From positions 17,673,845 to 17,737,844 of the forward strand of contig OZ020524.1 in the NCBI GenBank assembly GCA_963971425.1: a DNA stretch of 64,000 nt. Direction: 5' to 3'. Below the pieces are notes generated by a model, which saw only the letters and a program-made list of their open reading frames with translations, searched no databases and was not told the origin of the DNA. Source of the stretch: Bryoerythrophyllum caledonicum (taxonomy: Eukaryota; Streptophyta; Bryopsida; Pottiales; Pottiaceae). The translations under genes and the position numbers were made by a program. Below, piece after piece: positions 35,155 to 45,910 of the stretch (within the stretch, counting starts at the first letter, position 1; each line of letters begins with the position of its first letter).

Positions 35155-35510
35155 CCTGACGATTCCGTGACGAAATATGTCAGATGAACTTATTTGGATG
35201 AACAATAAATTATTTGGATGGAACTATGAGTATATTGCCCCATGTATATAGCATACATGACGGGTATGTAGAGAACTTGTATGGGTATTATGTGACACCT
35301 AGGTAACACCCGCCGTAGGAGACAACACATGGCATTTAAATTTATTATTTTACTTTTGTTTTTACTTTTATTATTTTAGTTAGCTTACCTAAACTTACAT
35401 TATCTATTGGAGACAACGAGTAAGTATGATAATATTGGTAATAAACAATGGGTATCTAAAATAAATTACACGTATCTAAAGAAAATGACAAGTATACGAT
35501 AGGTACACAT
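35155..35510. repeat. Dispersed repeat, relative of 26985-27155
   Basis: ATATGTCAGATGAACTTATTTGGATGAA and GGTATCTAAA-TAAAT phrases match the block preceding the GTCCCC-rich pile-up at 27156. Confidence 0.45.
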
Positions 35511-35589
35511 TTGTCGTTGGCCCGTTGGAGCAACAACGATCCATCACACCGTTCATTGTATAAAATATATACTATGGATGTATTAGTAA

Positions 35590-35740
35590 TATGGGTGAAA
35601 AATTGATGTGGACAACAAAAGTTCTGGTTTTGGAACAGAATTAATGTAGACAAATTTCAAGATGTGTCACGCCACCCACTACCATGTCACCGCCACTCAC
35701 CATTGCCATTGCATTACTCGACATCAATTTTGTGTTAATG
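35590..35740 (+). repeat. Direct repeat, partner at 36910-37140
   Basis: Shared order: GGGTGAAAAATTGATGTGGAC, GGTTTTGGAACA-AATT-ATGT, GACA-ATTTCAA-ATGT, CCACC-CACT-CCA and CATCAATTTTRTGTYAA. The pair flanks the terminal-inverted-repeat element at 35934-36690. Confidence 0.55.
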
Positions 35741-35933
35741 ATTTTGAGTACTACATCATTCACTGTGTATAGTGCGGACCATATAGACACTGAACAATGA
35801 AGTGATCACTGTCCTTCCACAACCCCTATAATATTCATGCAATACGTCTAGTCTTGCAAAGAAACTCTATCATCAATTTTGTGGACCCTTGCAAAGCAAT
35901 TGTAAATTTGTTGCTCAAATTCCTTTATTAAAA

Positions 35934-36690
35934 ACTAGCAGTTGGCGCTTGCTTTGCAACGCATTAGTTTAACCATTTTAATGTAGTTTTTATATCACAA
36001 AATATAAAAAGAGAAAGGTAACAACAATCTACATAAAATACAAATATGTCTTTGAGACCTATGCATGAATTTTTATAATGTAATAGAATAGAATTTTAAA
36101 AAAAAAGGTTTTAGATTTTTTGCATTTTAACATGGAATTTCAAAAATGTTTTGAACGTCAAATTTGTAATCAAGAGTTTCAAATTTGTTTTGAATAAGCA
36201 TAAATTGCAACACACAAATGCAAATTTTACACACCACAAACTCAATTTGCATACACAATCTCAATTTCACACATCCACAAACTCAATTTGCAATAACAAT
36301 CTCAATTTCACACACCCACAAACTCAACTTGCAATTACAATCTCAATTACACCCACAAATTCAATTTGCAATTACAATCTCAAAATTTGCAATCTCACCT
36401 CAAAACTTGAAATTTCAACCTCCACAACTTGAATATGCAATTTTGCAACTCCAACTTTGTATACCAACCTCCAAGATCACAACTCCAACTTCACAACTTT
36501 TGCACTCCAAGTTTACAACTCATAGTTTACAATTCAATCTTTAAGTGCTTAACTCAAAAAATATTTTGAACGTCAAATTTGTAATCAAGAGCCCAAATGC
36601 AACACACAAATGCAAATTTGACACACCCAAAAACTCAAGACCCTAAATTGGTTGGACTACTATGTTGCAAAGCAAGCGCCAATTGCTAGT
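35934..36690. mobile_element. 757-bp element with terminal inverted repeats
   Basis: The left end ACTAGCAGTTGGCGCTTGCT is mirrored by a right end reading, on the other strand, ACTAGCAATTGGCGCTTGCT and onward through TTGCAAC, about 24 of 25 bp. The interior is a run of related CAATTTGCAA-TACAATCTCA words (about 36180-36420), that is, an internal short-period repeat. No clean target duplication was found, so the superfamily is open. Confidence 0.65.
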
Positions 36691-36909
36691 AATACAAAAA
36701 AAAAAAAAAAAAACATAATTCACTACACGGTTGACTCCGCAATTGACTATGCAGTTGACTATAGCGTTTCTATAGTTGACTGCACGGTTCACTGCGTGGT
36801 TGATTGCTGCTTGGTTCACCACACAACAAACACAGAATTGTTCAGTCAGTTATCCTTCTCAAACTGACTGGCAATCACCTATCTTTCTAGAAACTACACC
36901 AAACACGGA

Positions 36910-37140
36910 ATATAGTGTGGAATCAATTGGTAATGTGGGTGAAAAATGACTTGGACCACATCAATTTTGGTTTTGGAACACAATTGATGTGGACACATTT
37001 CAACATGTATCATGCCATTCTTTGCCACCACACCGTCACTCACTACCAAATAACTCTCCTCTTCACGTGCCACCACCTCCCCACTGCTAGCGGCCACCTC
37101 TCCATAATCCACATTAATTTTATGTCAACAAATTTCAAAC
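36910..37140 (+). repeat. Direct repeat, partner at 35590-35740
   Basis: See the partner for shared phrases; this copy is longer and includes a CCACC-rich middle. Confidence 0.55.
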
Positions 37141-37897
37141 ATCCCACACTTCTCAATGAGGAACATGATTTGATGTGGATTGAGAATTGAGGTGGACCAC
37201 TGGAATTTGCATGTATTAGAATTAGTGAAGGTCTATTGAAATAGTTTGGTCCACACATCTGCAGTGATTGGTGTACTGATTTAACTCCTCCATACCAAAT
37301 GACATATTAATTTGGGAGAAGGCCGTTCCTTAAAGATTACCAATATCGTTATACCATGTTTGTAATCTTTAAGAATGATATTCATAATCTTCAAGGAACC
37401 GGGCCAAGAAGCTTGAGGGCGGTGACAAGGAAGGTGCCAAAGAAGGTGACAAGGAAGGTGATAAGGAAGCTGAGGGAGGAAAAGTTTGAACAACAAAGCA
37501 TAAAACTTGAAAAAATTGACCACGATTGTCTTCTCCACATGCCAAGCGTACTGCTTGCAATCTATCGTTACAATGTAAGCTTCATATGGCTCACAGGAAA
37601 TACATGCCACCCACGCTTGAAAGATTCACACTCTCTCAAATATCATATACTCGAGTTATTTTCAGCTGCAAGGTTCATGCAATGGAGACGTTAGAACCAC
37701 ATAATGATACCATATTCAGCTTTTCGAGAGTCAAAAAAACATGCCCAATCGTTTGTCCAATTTCCCTGGATCTGGGCATGCCAAAAGTATCAGGAGATTG
37801 GGCCATAGCAATAATTGCCAGTTGTACCTATGTCCAAAACGCAATAATGGGGACGTACACACTACGCAATAATAGGGGGAGTAATAGGGGGAGTATA
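37141..37897. other. Intergenic; short AAGGAAGGTGA repeat, no gene
   Basis: 37420-37470 holds four imperfect AAGGAAGGTGACA-like units. Open frames here have no recognisable domain. Confidence 0.35.
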
Positions 37898-38030
37898 CAG
37901 TCAGCTCCCTTTACAACCGCCATTTCATTATAACAGAGCTTCCCCTCCTCACACTCCACATTCCTAGACCAAAGCAATTTCATTGTAACAGCAGGCAAAC
38001 AAACAAGGCTGTTGTAGAGGGAGCTGACTG
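37898..38030. mobile_element. Small Tc1/mariner- or pogo-like MITE
   Basis: Inverted ends CAGTCAGCTCCCTTTACAAC and, from the right, CAGTCAGCTCCCTCTACAAC (one mismatch in 20). TA precedes the left end; the right TA is not intact. CAGTC-type ends with a TA target are typical of pogo/Tc1-mariner MITEs. 133 bp, no coding capacity. Confidence 0.55.
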
Positions 38031-38369
38031 CATTAGAAAGCATTAGAAAGAGGACAAGAAAGACAAGGGCTTCACCAAAATGAACATGTGGAGTCCATCA
38101 AATCATCTCTAGAAAATGACATACATAAGAAAAGGAGTCTAGAGAAGAAATCAACACACCCATAGTTCAGTTCAGATAGCATAATGAAGACGAAACAGAA
38201 GGCAGATAAAGCTCATAACAACCTCCAGTGGCCTACTTTGCCAAACTCGTACTGTGAAAGGAAAACTCACAGTGGCATTCTAACCCTAAATAACAGAAGA
38301 AGTGTCACCCAAGTTCAGGACTCACCCACACCGATGAAGAAGGGGAAACACAAATGGAGACTATTTCAA

Positions 38370-39310
38370 AAGGAAAAGTGAATAGAGCTGCATCACTACA
38401 AAAGTATCTGAGACTTAAAGAATTACATACGATCACAATGGATGGCATAACCCGACATTGACAGGACATTGCCAAGCAGACGAAGCGGTAACAAAAACAA
38501 CACAAACACCCATAGCAAACAAGTGGAAAGAGAATGGAGCTGCATCATAGAACTGAAACCTAAACCCTGCAAATTTACAATCACAATGGATGGCATTCTA
38601 TACATGACCCTAAATCGATCAGTACCTCAGCAAAAAGGAAGAGAATAGAGCTGCATCACTACCAAAGCCTCTGATAACCCTAAAGAGCACATTTCAGTAA
38701 GTGCAGGACCTAACAGAAGAAACAAAAACACAGCAGATAAAAAGGAAAGAGAATTCACTAAAAGAACCTATGATAACCCTAAATCGAAGCACAAGAAGAA
38801 ACGGCAACAGAAGCAAACAACAAACACATAACCACACCAAAAAGGAAAGAGAATCACAGATCGGTGAAAACAAAAGCCTCTGGTAATCAAGAGCACATTT
38901 CAGTAAGCACAGGACTCGACGATGAAGAAGCGGTAGCAGAAGAGACAGCACATGAAAGTAAAGAGAGTTCACTAAAGAAACCTCTGATAACCCTAAAATC
39001 GAAGCACAAGAAGGAGCGGCAACAGATCAAACAACAAACAACAAACACATAACCACACCAAAAAGGAAAGAGAATCACAGATCGGTGAAAACAAAAGCCT
39101 CTGCTAATCCTAAACCAAGAGCACATTTCAAGAAGCACAGGACTCGACGATGAAGAAGCGGTAGCAGAAGAAACAGTAAAGAGAGTTCACTAAAGAAACC
39201 TCTGATAACCCTAAAATCGAGAGTGCAAGACGAAGCGGTAACAGAAGCAAACAACAAACACATAACCGAAAAGAAAGAGAATCACAGATCGGTGAAATTC
39301 CGAAGGAATA
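38370..39310. repeat. Degenerate ~210-220-bp tandem array downstream of the methyltransferase gene
   Basis: The block AAAGGAAAGAGAATCACAGA followed by TCGGTGAAA recurs at about 38851, 39072 and 39279. Between recurrences are shared AAACCTCTGATAACCCTAAA, AAGCAAACAACAAACACATAA and GAGCACATTTCAGTAAG blocks; a more diverged unit lies at 38390-38650. The plus strand is strongly A-rich. The array lies immediately 3' of the minus-strand gene ending at 39393, so it may be its 3' UTR or terminator region. Confidence 0.7.
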
Positions 39311-39392
39311 TCTCGACGGAGAAAAAATATTACAAGCTGAGACAAAATCACCTAAAAGGAGGACCCGCTACAAACTCGCACCTCAGGATTCT

Positions 39393-40385
39393 TCAGGGCC
39401 AGGCGTGGACGAAGAAGCCTTTGGCGCGGAGGCTGGCGATGAGGCGAGTCGCCTCATCGCGCGAGTGCGTGAACTGGCCCCAGTGGAAGTCCAGCATGGA
39501 GGTGTGGCGGTAGTGGATCTCCACGAACAGCTCGTCGATGATGTCCGCCATTTCGGGGTCGAGCAGCCAGCGCTGCAGGATGGGCCACTCCGCGCCCTCG
39601 ATGTCCATCTTCACCACGACGGTGTCCTCGGGGGTGAGCTTGAGCTCCTGCTTCATGAACCGGGTGATGTTCAGGGACTTCTCGTTGTCCTCGTCCGCGA
39701 CGAACCTGTTGTAGAGCTTCACGCGCTGCGTCATCCAGTCAGGGATTTGGGGCTGCTGCTGCACGCGGACCGAGTGCGTGTTCGAGGGGCTCCAGTTCGC
39801 GGCCTCGTTAAACCCCGGGCTCGGGATCCGAAACAGCCCCGGGGTGACCTCGAACGCGTGCACCTCCGTGAAATCACACGGGTACATACGCGAAAACCAG
39901 CTGACGCTCGTGCGGAAGTCGTTCGCGCCCAGATCCAGGTACACTCTCCGCGCGTTCGCGTTAAGATTCACCTTCGCGCCGTAGAGCCACGGCAGGAGCG
40001 CCGTCTTGTCCTCGACATCGCCAACGAACTTGAGCGCGAACCCGCGCCGGAAGTTATTCAGCTCGTCCAGGCTCTCGATCAGGTGACCCTTCACCTTGCA
40101 CCGCGCCGGCGCGCCGATCCACTTCATCTGGTTCCAGGCTTTCGCGGCGGGCAGCTTCGGACCCGAGTTCAAGTGGCCGATCACGGACCCGCAGATTGGA
40201 TCCTCCTCCATCGCCGAGGTCGCGTCCTCGCGCGCCTTGGCCGCATCGAACACGATAGTCGCGCACTCGGACGTCCCGGAGTGGTGCAGAACGAAGTCGA
40301 TCACAATGTAGCTGGAAAGACACAAGATCACGAACACGTAGACGCGCGGCGACGAGCCTCGCTGCAAATCCCCGAAATACGTCAT
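39393..40385 (-). CDS. Membrane-anchored FkbM/DUF7870-like methyltransferase
   Basis: Intact single-exon frame of 330 residues. Seen: a hydrophobic segment at residues 14-34 after a short basic tail (type II anchor), then a class I SAM-binding motif VYLDLGANDF (148-157), an acidic strand-end HAFEVTP (176-182), KMDIEGAEW (259-267) and VEIHYRH (288-294). The D-I-E-G-x-E-W box is typical of FkbM-type methyltransferases and of the plant DUF7870 family. By family it should methylate a hydroxyl, perhaps on a sugar; the substrate is not inferable. The ATG at 40385 has G at -3. The frame is very GC-rich, like the two fucosyltransferases. A tandem array abuts the 3' end. Function beyond methyltransferase is uncertain. 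Confidence 0.8.
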   Translation of the reverse strand: MTYFGDLQRGSSPRVYVFVILCLSSYIVIDFVLHHSGTSECATIVFDAAKAREDATSAMEEDPICGSVIGHLNSGPKLPAAKAWNQMKWIGAPARCKVKGHLIESLDELNNFRRGFALKFVGDVEDKTALLPWLYGAKVNLNANARRVYLDLGANDFRTSVSWFSRMYPCDFTEVHAFEVTPGLFRIPSPGFNEAANWSPSNTHSVRVQQQPQIPDWMTQRVKLYNRFVADEDNEKSLNITRFMKQELKLTPEDTVVVKMDIEGAEWPILQRWLLDPEMADIIDELFVEIHYRHTSMLDFHWGQFTHSRDEATRLIASLRAKGFFVHAWP

Positions 40386-40680
40386 AGCTGCTTCCCCACT
40401 TCTTCACTCCACTCCGCTCATAAATACAACATTCCCTGCACGGACAGACAACAAAGCCCACAAACGACGCCCATCAAAGCAACAAACTAGCACGATATCA
40501 CCACTCACTACAACCTCGGTCAGCGGCTACTACCATCACGCGGCGGAGACAGTTGGGTGGGCCTCACACGCGGAGACAGTCGGGTGGGCTTCACGCACGG
40601 AGACAGTTGGGTGGGCGCGACTTCGTCAGGAAAAGCAAGCGCGCGCGCACACACACACACACACCAGACGGAGTTTTCTA
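40386..40680. promoter_or_regulatory. Upstream region of the methyltransferase gene
   Basis: Contains three ~27-bp imperfect tandem units (CGGAGACAGTTGGGTGGGC, 40541-40617) and a (CA)n tract at 40648-40663. A weak TATA-like GTATTTATG lies about 40 bp upstream of the ATG on the minus strand; I do not trust it as a promoter call. Confidence 0.35.
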
Positions 40681-41082
40681 TTCTGAAAGGGAATTACAGG
40701 ATCTCACCCTCAATATTTGGCGACAATAATACACGATCCAATCCACCGATGCGACAGAAGAACAACCTTAAACCGCACTCCACCTACCCAAACGGGAATG
40801 ATTCACCTTAACTTTCGGATAACCTTTAGTGGCGGTTTAGGGACACTTGGGTGTGTAGTTTTGGGCCACTCCACCTCATGTTAGCTCGTCATTGGAGGCT
40901 TTTACCTAGCCCTTGAGTGTCAGTTGGGGACCTTGGGACCGTATATACCGGCACGTATTTTACTTTGTAGATACATAAAATGTATTCAAGTTTAGCAAGA
41001 ATTACACCTTTGGATTGAAAATTCTGCAACTAACATCTTCCATTTGGAGGTCGTTTTAATATCTTAATCTTATTGTGTTCAA
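40681..41082. other. Intergenic; no gene seen
   Basis: Nothing supportable besides AT-rich sequence. Confidence 0.35.
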
Positions 41083-41390
41083 ACTAGAGTGTTACCCATG
41101 TCCTCCGGACACAACATTTTTTTGTGTTGAGTCGCCACCTCCCCGTCCCCTAGTCCTTTCCCTCCAATCCATCGTCCCCCCGTCCCCGTCCCCATCCCCG
41201 TCCCCGTCCTTGTCCCTGTCCCCACCCCCTCCTTTTATCCAAAACCCTAACTTTTAGCTTTTATTTAGTTTTTAGCTTTTAACTTTTAACTTTCGCACCA
41301 CTTTTTCATCCAAGCTCGACGCGTTCATCCATCTACACGTTCATCCACTTGACGTGTTCTTCATCATGTATTCTTTTATAGATATAGATA
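41083..41390 (+). repeat. GTCCCC-rich repeat, solitary copy
   Basis: ACTAGAGTGTTACCCATG head, GTGTCCTCCGGACAC hairpin, CCTCCCCGTCCCC tract, CCAAAACCCTAACTTTTAGC and a TTCTTTTATAGATATAGATA tail, in the same order as at 27156-28215. Being unstacked, it gives the clearest view of both ends. Confidence 0.7.
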
Positions 41391-42009
41391 CGACATTCTA
41401 CATGTAGGATATTGTGGCCACTAGTCGCACCTTATGACGTTTAAGGGTTAAAAATCTGAACAAGTTGGTGTTGTTTTGGATTATCATGCATGGGGTGCCT
41501 TCTCTCTTTTAGTTGGTGTTAGTTTAGGCTAGAGTAGCATTTATCAGGAAAAAGGGAGACTATGGTGATAGAAGAAGAAAAATTTTGGTCTTAGAGAGGG
41601 CTAGCATGAATATATGAATATTGCCCCCCTTTGAATGTAAACACTTTTCTACGCTAAGCGTTTTCCTACATTTTTTTATGTGCCTACATGCCATCCCCCC
41701 AAGGGCCTTGTGGATACCCATACAACGAGGTTTTGAGACCCCCCTCCTTCCTTGCCATAGTTGGGTGGATTATGGTGGTAGGCACCATGCTGGCATCGGA
41801 ACGTGAACACACAACCACCCCATCAATGTGCCATGATACAAACGGCCACACCAAAGCCGTGGTACCTGTCAAATATCACGTAGTGCATTTCAATGTAGTA
41901 CTCCAAAATTAGACCACGGCAAATAGCCTTTCTTCTTCCATGTCTGTTTGTCTTCTATTTTTGCAATTAGAGTGTTACTTGCGCTTGTTTCTTAAAAGCT
42001 TCCAATCGT

Positions 42010-42154
42010 TAGGTTTGATTTTTTTACGCCATAGAGCAATGGAAGAAAGAGTTGTACTGTAGTAAGCATTAGTTGAAAGAGTCAAGCGGAGAATTTTGAA
42101 AATGCTCATTGGAGAAGATGATCATAGATTTGGACCCATTGGAGGTTGAACTAA
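42010..42154 (+). pseudogene. Possible left fragment of a Plant_tran-type Harbinger relic
   Basis: Translation includes ERVKRRILKMLIGEDDHRFG just before the insertion point of the element at 42155-45910; the continuation on the other side (45911 onward) is recognisably a Harbinger-type transposase. Assigned to the same relic mainly by position. Confidence 0.35.
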
Positions 42155-42450
42155 GGCCCTCTTTACACTAGAGGCGAGAAGTCGTGGAGAAAACCTCACA
42201 AGGGCCATGGCTCATCCTTGAGAAGCCAACCTTTGAACTTGATGGCCTTTTAATTTAGTGTAAAGTGAGAAGGGGCTACAAAATAAAGTGATGATTTTTT
42301 TAATATATTTTCTAATGTAGGACTGGTCGTAACTTCCACTACACTACCTCCCATTTTCACCCCAAGACCGGTCTTCTCTTTCTAGTTGTTGGTGGTTTCT
42401 TTTGCTTCTTTCTTTCTCATTTTTGCCTTGTTTATTGAAATTTCAGCACT

Positions 42451-43827
42451 ATGGAGGAGAGGAGGAAGGAGCTTGTGGTGATGATGGTCTTATATTGGTG
42501 TTTCTACATGATTACGCAGCATGTTAACAACATGCAAGCTTTGATTTTACAAGGTGAGTGGACAAATGTTGCAATTTTCAACATTTGCCAAAGTTTAGGG
42601 TTTAGAGATCGAACCATTTGGAGTTTTGAGAGGCAATCTGGCTTTGTAGACCGGTATTTATTGGGTTCATTTACAGAGAAGATGTTCAAGAAAAGGACCC
42701 GTGTCTCGCATGCTACATTCAGATTTTGATGTGAGAAATTAGGTCCGTTTCTAAAAAAACAACAAACTCGTTTGAGAAGACCAATTTCTGTAGAAGAGAG
42801 AGTTGCAATGTCTTTAGCTAGACTTGGTACAGGAGATGGGCTGCGTATGGTTGGAGAAGTATATGGAGTTGTGGAATGTACAATTTCAGAAATTGTGAGG
42901 GAATTTCATAAAATGGTGAGATTACATTTGCAAAAGATTTTTATTCAAATTCCAAATGAAAACAAACTTAGGGTTTTAGCAAAAGAGTTTGAGAGGTTGC
43001 ATAATATACCTTACATTATAGGAGCCATAGACGGTTCACATATTCTTGTGCTAGCTCCAGTTATTGGTGGAGAGGATTACTACTATCGCAAATCTTTTCA
43101 TTCAGCCTTGTTGCAAGGAATTGTTGATACAAATTGCATTTTTTGGGATTACGAGTTTGGGTGAGCGGGAAGCTTACATGATTGGATTGTTTTTCAACAA
43201 ACCAAGGTTGGAAGAGCTTGTATGGAAGGGAAATTCCTACCATACAAATTGATTGGAGATGCGGCATATCCGGTGCGGCCTTGGATGTATTGTCCATTCA
43301 AAGGCACTTATGATGGACTGGAATCTTACAAGGCACATTGGAATTTTATCCAATCTTCAACACGAATGTGTGTAGGCGTGCATTCGGGATTTTGAAGGGC
43401 AGATGGAGAATAATTCAAAAGAGAGCAGATGTTCCTTTACGATCAATGGCAAATATTGTGTCAACTTGTATTGTGTTGTACAATTTATGCATCATCACAA
43501 AGGACAAGTTTGATGTAATATGGATTGAAGAAGCCGAGGTTGAATTGAAGAAACGAGTTGAAGATGGCACGGTGAAGGGAGGGCAAGTCCTACGAGGGCA
43601 ACGAGCTTCTATTGAAGAGGTAAAATCTCGGATTTTGAAATTTGGTATGAAAAGAACATTTCAAAATCATGAGATAGAAGAAGTAGATGCTGAAGATGAA
43701 GTTTTTTTTTATAAAACAAGATGAGAAAGATATTGATTTATTGAGAGAAGCTACTATGGCTCATGAATCCATTGAAAAAACTTTGAGGGAATACAACTTG
43801 TCAAAGGAGTCGACTATTCAATTTTAA
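42451..43827 (+). pseudogene. PIF/Harbinger transposase (DDE nuclease), lightly damaged
   Basis: Translation reads as one HARBI1-like protein of about 455 residues: RVSHATFRF and RRPISVEERVAMSLARLGTG region, helix-turn-helix-like VYGVVECTISEIVREF, first catalytic Asp in IIGAIDGSHI (about 43018-43047), second Asp in KLIGDAAYPVRPWMY (43246-43290), then RAFGILKGRWRI (43378-43412). Defects: in-frame TGA at 42727-42729 and at 43162-43164 (likely from TGG), a small indel near 43370 that also removes the expected Glu of V-E-R-A-F-G, and a slipped T run at 43702-43710. The third catalytic residue is therefore missing. Partner of the minus-strand ORF1 gene 36 bp away, tail to tail. Confidence 0.85.
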
Positions 43828-43863
43828 GAATCAAGTAGTGATTCTAAAGCTATAGAAAAATAG

Positions 43864-45385
43864 CTACAATTTTTCTAGAATGGCTGCCATATGCCTATCC
43901 ATGTTTTTCAATAAAGCGGTGCTTTCTTGGAAGGTTGTGAGAAAGCTAGTAGAATTGGAGACAACCTTCTCCAAGATCACTTCCAAATTGTCTTGAAATT
44001 TCTTCTTCTTCTTCTCTTGCTTTGGAGTAATCTCACGGTCTTGCAACTCTGATGGTGCTTTGTCTTCATCGTTTTCATCTTCACATTCCGTGGCACATGC
44101 TAGAATTTGGTTTTTTACACATGCACGAGTAGAATTCCAAACATCAAGCTGGTCAAACCATTTGGAATCTTGGTGCCTATCCAAACCTGAAATTTCATTG
44201 GCTCTCTTATCATTCTTGTATTTGGCATAGATCACCTTGTACTTCTTCTTGCATGATTCCCATGAGCGGTTAATGCCTCGAATTGCAGCCACCATTCTTG
44301 CTTGCAATTTCAACCATGTATTAATCCCTGAATTTTCATAGTAATACACATTAATACATTTATATACGAGCAAATGGAAGTGAAATAGTCCTCAAAATGT
44401 CAAAAAAACAACCGGGAGGGCCTCATTTGAGGACCTAAAGATTGAGGGCAACATAGTAAAAGGGTAGGAAAGTCAAATTGTCACACAAGGGGGGGGGGAG
44501 AGAAGGTTGGTGGCACACTTCCCAAGGTATTCCCCTTCCTTGGGAAGAGATTCACGGATCAAACCCCCATGGCCGCGCCCTTTAATGAGGCTCACTGAGG
44601 GGGAAAGGGGGGATGACACTTGGCACCGCCTAAGGCCAAGCCTTCAAAAGGCTAAATTGGCCAAATCTAAAATCTGGTTTTTTTTATAAAAAAATCCAAA
44701 AATCTTGATATGCAAAAATCTTACGGTTATAGTTTTTGTAAAATGTACATCTTCTTGAAAAAAATTTATGTGTACACATGGATATGAAATAACACAAAAC
44801 TTTATAGAAGGAAAAAAGACACACACACAAACCTTGTTGTTTTGCACATCTTGAAAATTCTTCTTCCATCTCTCCCCGAATCGATATCAAGGTTTCGACC
44901 TCAAAATCTTGCCACTTCCGAGTGGATCTTTCTTCTTCCGAATTTGAACTAGCCAAATTCACCACTTCCTTTGCTGCCTTCTTTGTTGTCTTCTCTGATT
45001 TCTTCTACTTTGCTAGAGCACTTGTTTTTCCTCCTCTTGATGGCCGTCCTCTCTTCTTTGGTGTTGGTACATCCTCTCCGTATAGTGCCTTTGCTGCAGC
45101 CTGGATTGCCTTCTCCTCCTTCACATTCATTAGAAAATTCCTTGCATTTTCACTTGGTGCCACTTCCTCACTTGATAATTGTAAATTTGAACCACTACAA
45201 CAAGGCATTCCAAGAGGCATAAAATATCTAGCACTACCAGCACTAAAACGTTCAATATTTGAAACATGCATTTGAGGAGAAATGGGCTGAAATTGGGGTT
45301 GAGAATAGCTCATCCAAGGCGAATTTTGACTCCATGCTTGTCCTCGAGATTGCGAGAACTCCCCATCTTGAGAGTAGCCTTCCAT
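43864..45385 (-). pseudogene. Harbinger ORF1: AT-hook plus trihelix/Myb-like DNA-binding protein
   Basis: Two exons, 44833-45385 and 43864-44327, with a 505-bp intron (donor AAG/GTTTGT, acceptor TTCAG/GG) joining KQQG to INTWLK in frame. Order of features: Gln/Ser-rich N-terminus (MEGYSQDGEF), an AT-hook-like KKRGRPSRGGK, a trihelix/Myb_DNA-bind_4-like domain with spaced aromatic residues (KWQDFEVETLISIRGEM, NTWLKLQARM, RSWESCKKKYKVIYAKYK), then an acidic stretch, a KQEKKKKKFQ basic patch and a coiled C-terminus. One in-frame TAG (45005-45007) interrupts an otherwise clean frame. In this superfamily ORF1 binds DNA and brings the nuclease to the element ends. Confidence 0.78.
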
Positions 45386-45910
45386 TGCAATGAACACAAG
45401 GCAAAAAAAATTGGGCAAAAAAATTGGGTAAAAAAAACCTCAAAAAACAAGCAAACTTGTACCACTTCCTAGTCACACATGAAGAAGAAGAAGATGATTT
45501 CAAATGATCAAGGAGCTATCTTTAAGGAGGAAAATCGGGAATGAATAGTAATAGCCATTGGATAGAAAACGGGTCAAAAAACTGGCCAGTAATAAAAGTG
45601 GCTGTTCTGAAATATTCTTAAAGAAATAAAAATGATTGGCTGTGAGAATTTTGGCCAAACGGCCTCCCGAATTTTACGTCAGGGCCACCTCTTGAGGTGG
45701 GCTTGACGAAAAATCCGGGGCCTCAAAAAATGTGCCTTTTTGTTGCCACGAAGGGCAAAAGTGTTGTCCATGTCATTTTCTCCTGCTTTCGTCCCTTGGG
45801 CTGAAAAAATCGGGTGCAAAGTGACATTCTTTGGTCTTCTCGATTTCTACGCCTCCCATTGGCTGAAATTTCTCTCCTCACGGCCTCTTGCCTCTAGTGT
45901 AAAGAGGCCC

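Larger units (their letters stand above)
42155..45910. mobile_element. Full-length PIF/Harbinger element with TAA target duplication
   Basis: A 3,756-bp element. The left end GGCCCTCTTTACACTAGAGG and right end (other strand) GGGCCTCTTTACACTAGAGG differ at one base. TAA flanks both ends (42152-42154, 45911-45913), the target of PIF/Harbinger. Inside are two convergent genes: a DDE nuclease on the plus strand (42451-43827) and a trihelix/Myb-like ORF1 protein on the minus strand (43864-45385). Both carry few defects, so the element died recently, or may still be mobilised in trans because its ends are intact. Confidence 0.88.

Noticed and set aside
36151-36544. Thr/Asn/Gln-rich protein
   Set aside because: Low-complexity translation of the CAATTTGCAA word array inside the element at 35934-36690.
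38694-39263. Cys/Leu-rich minus-strand frames downstream of the methyltransferase
   Set aside because: They repeat with the 210-220-bp tandem array and change frame between units; composition follows the A-rich repeat.
39405-40490. 361-codon plus-strand frame opposite the methyltransferase
   Set aside because: Antisense shadow of the GC-rich methyltransferase; Val/Arg/Leu-rich composition without motifs.
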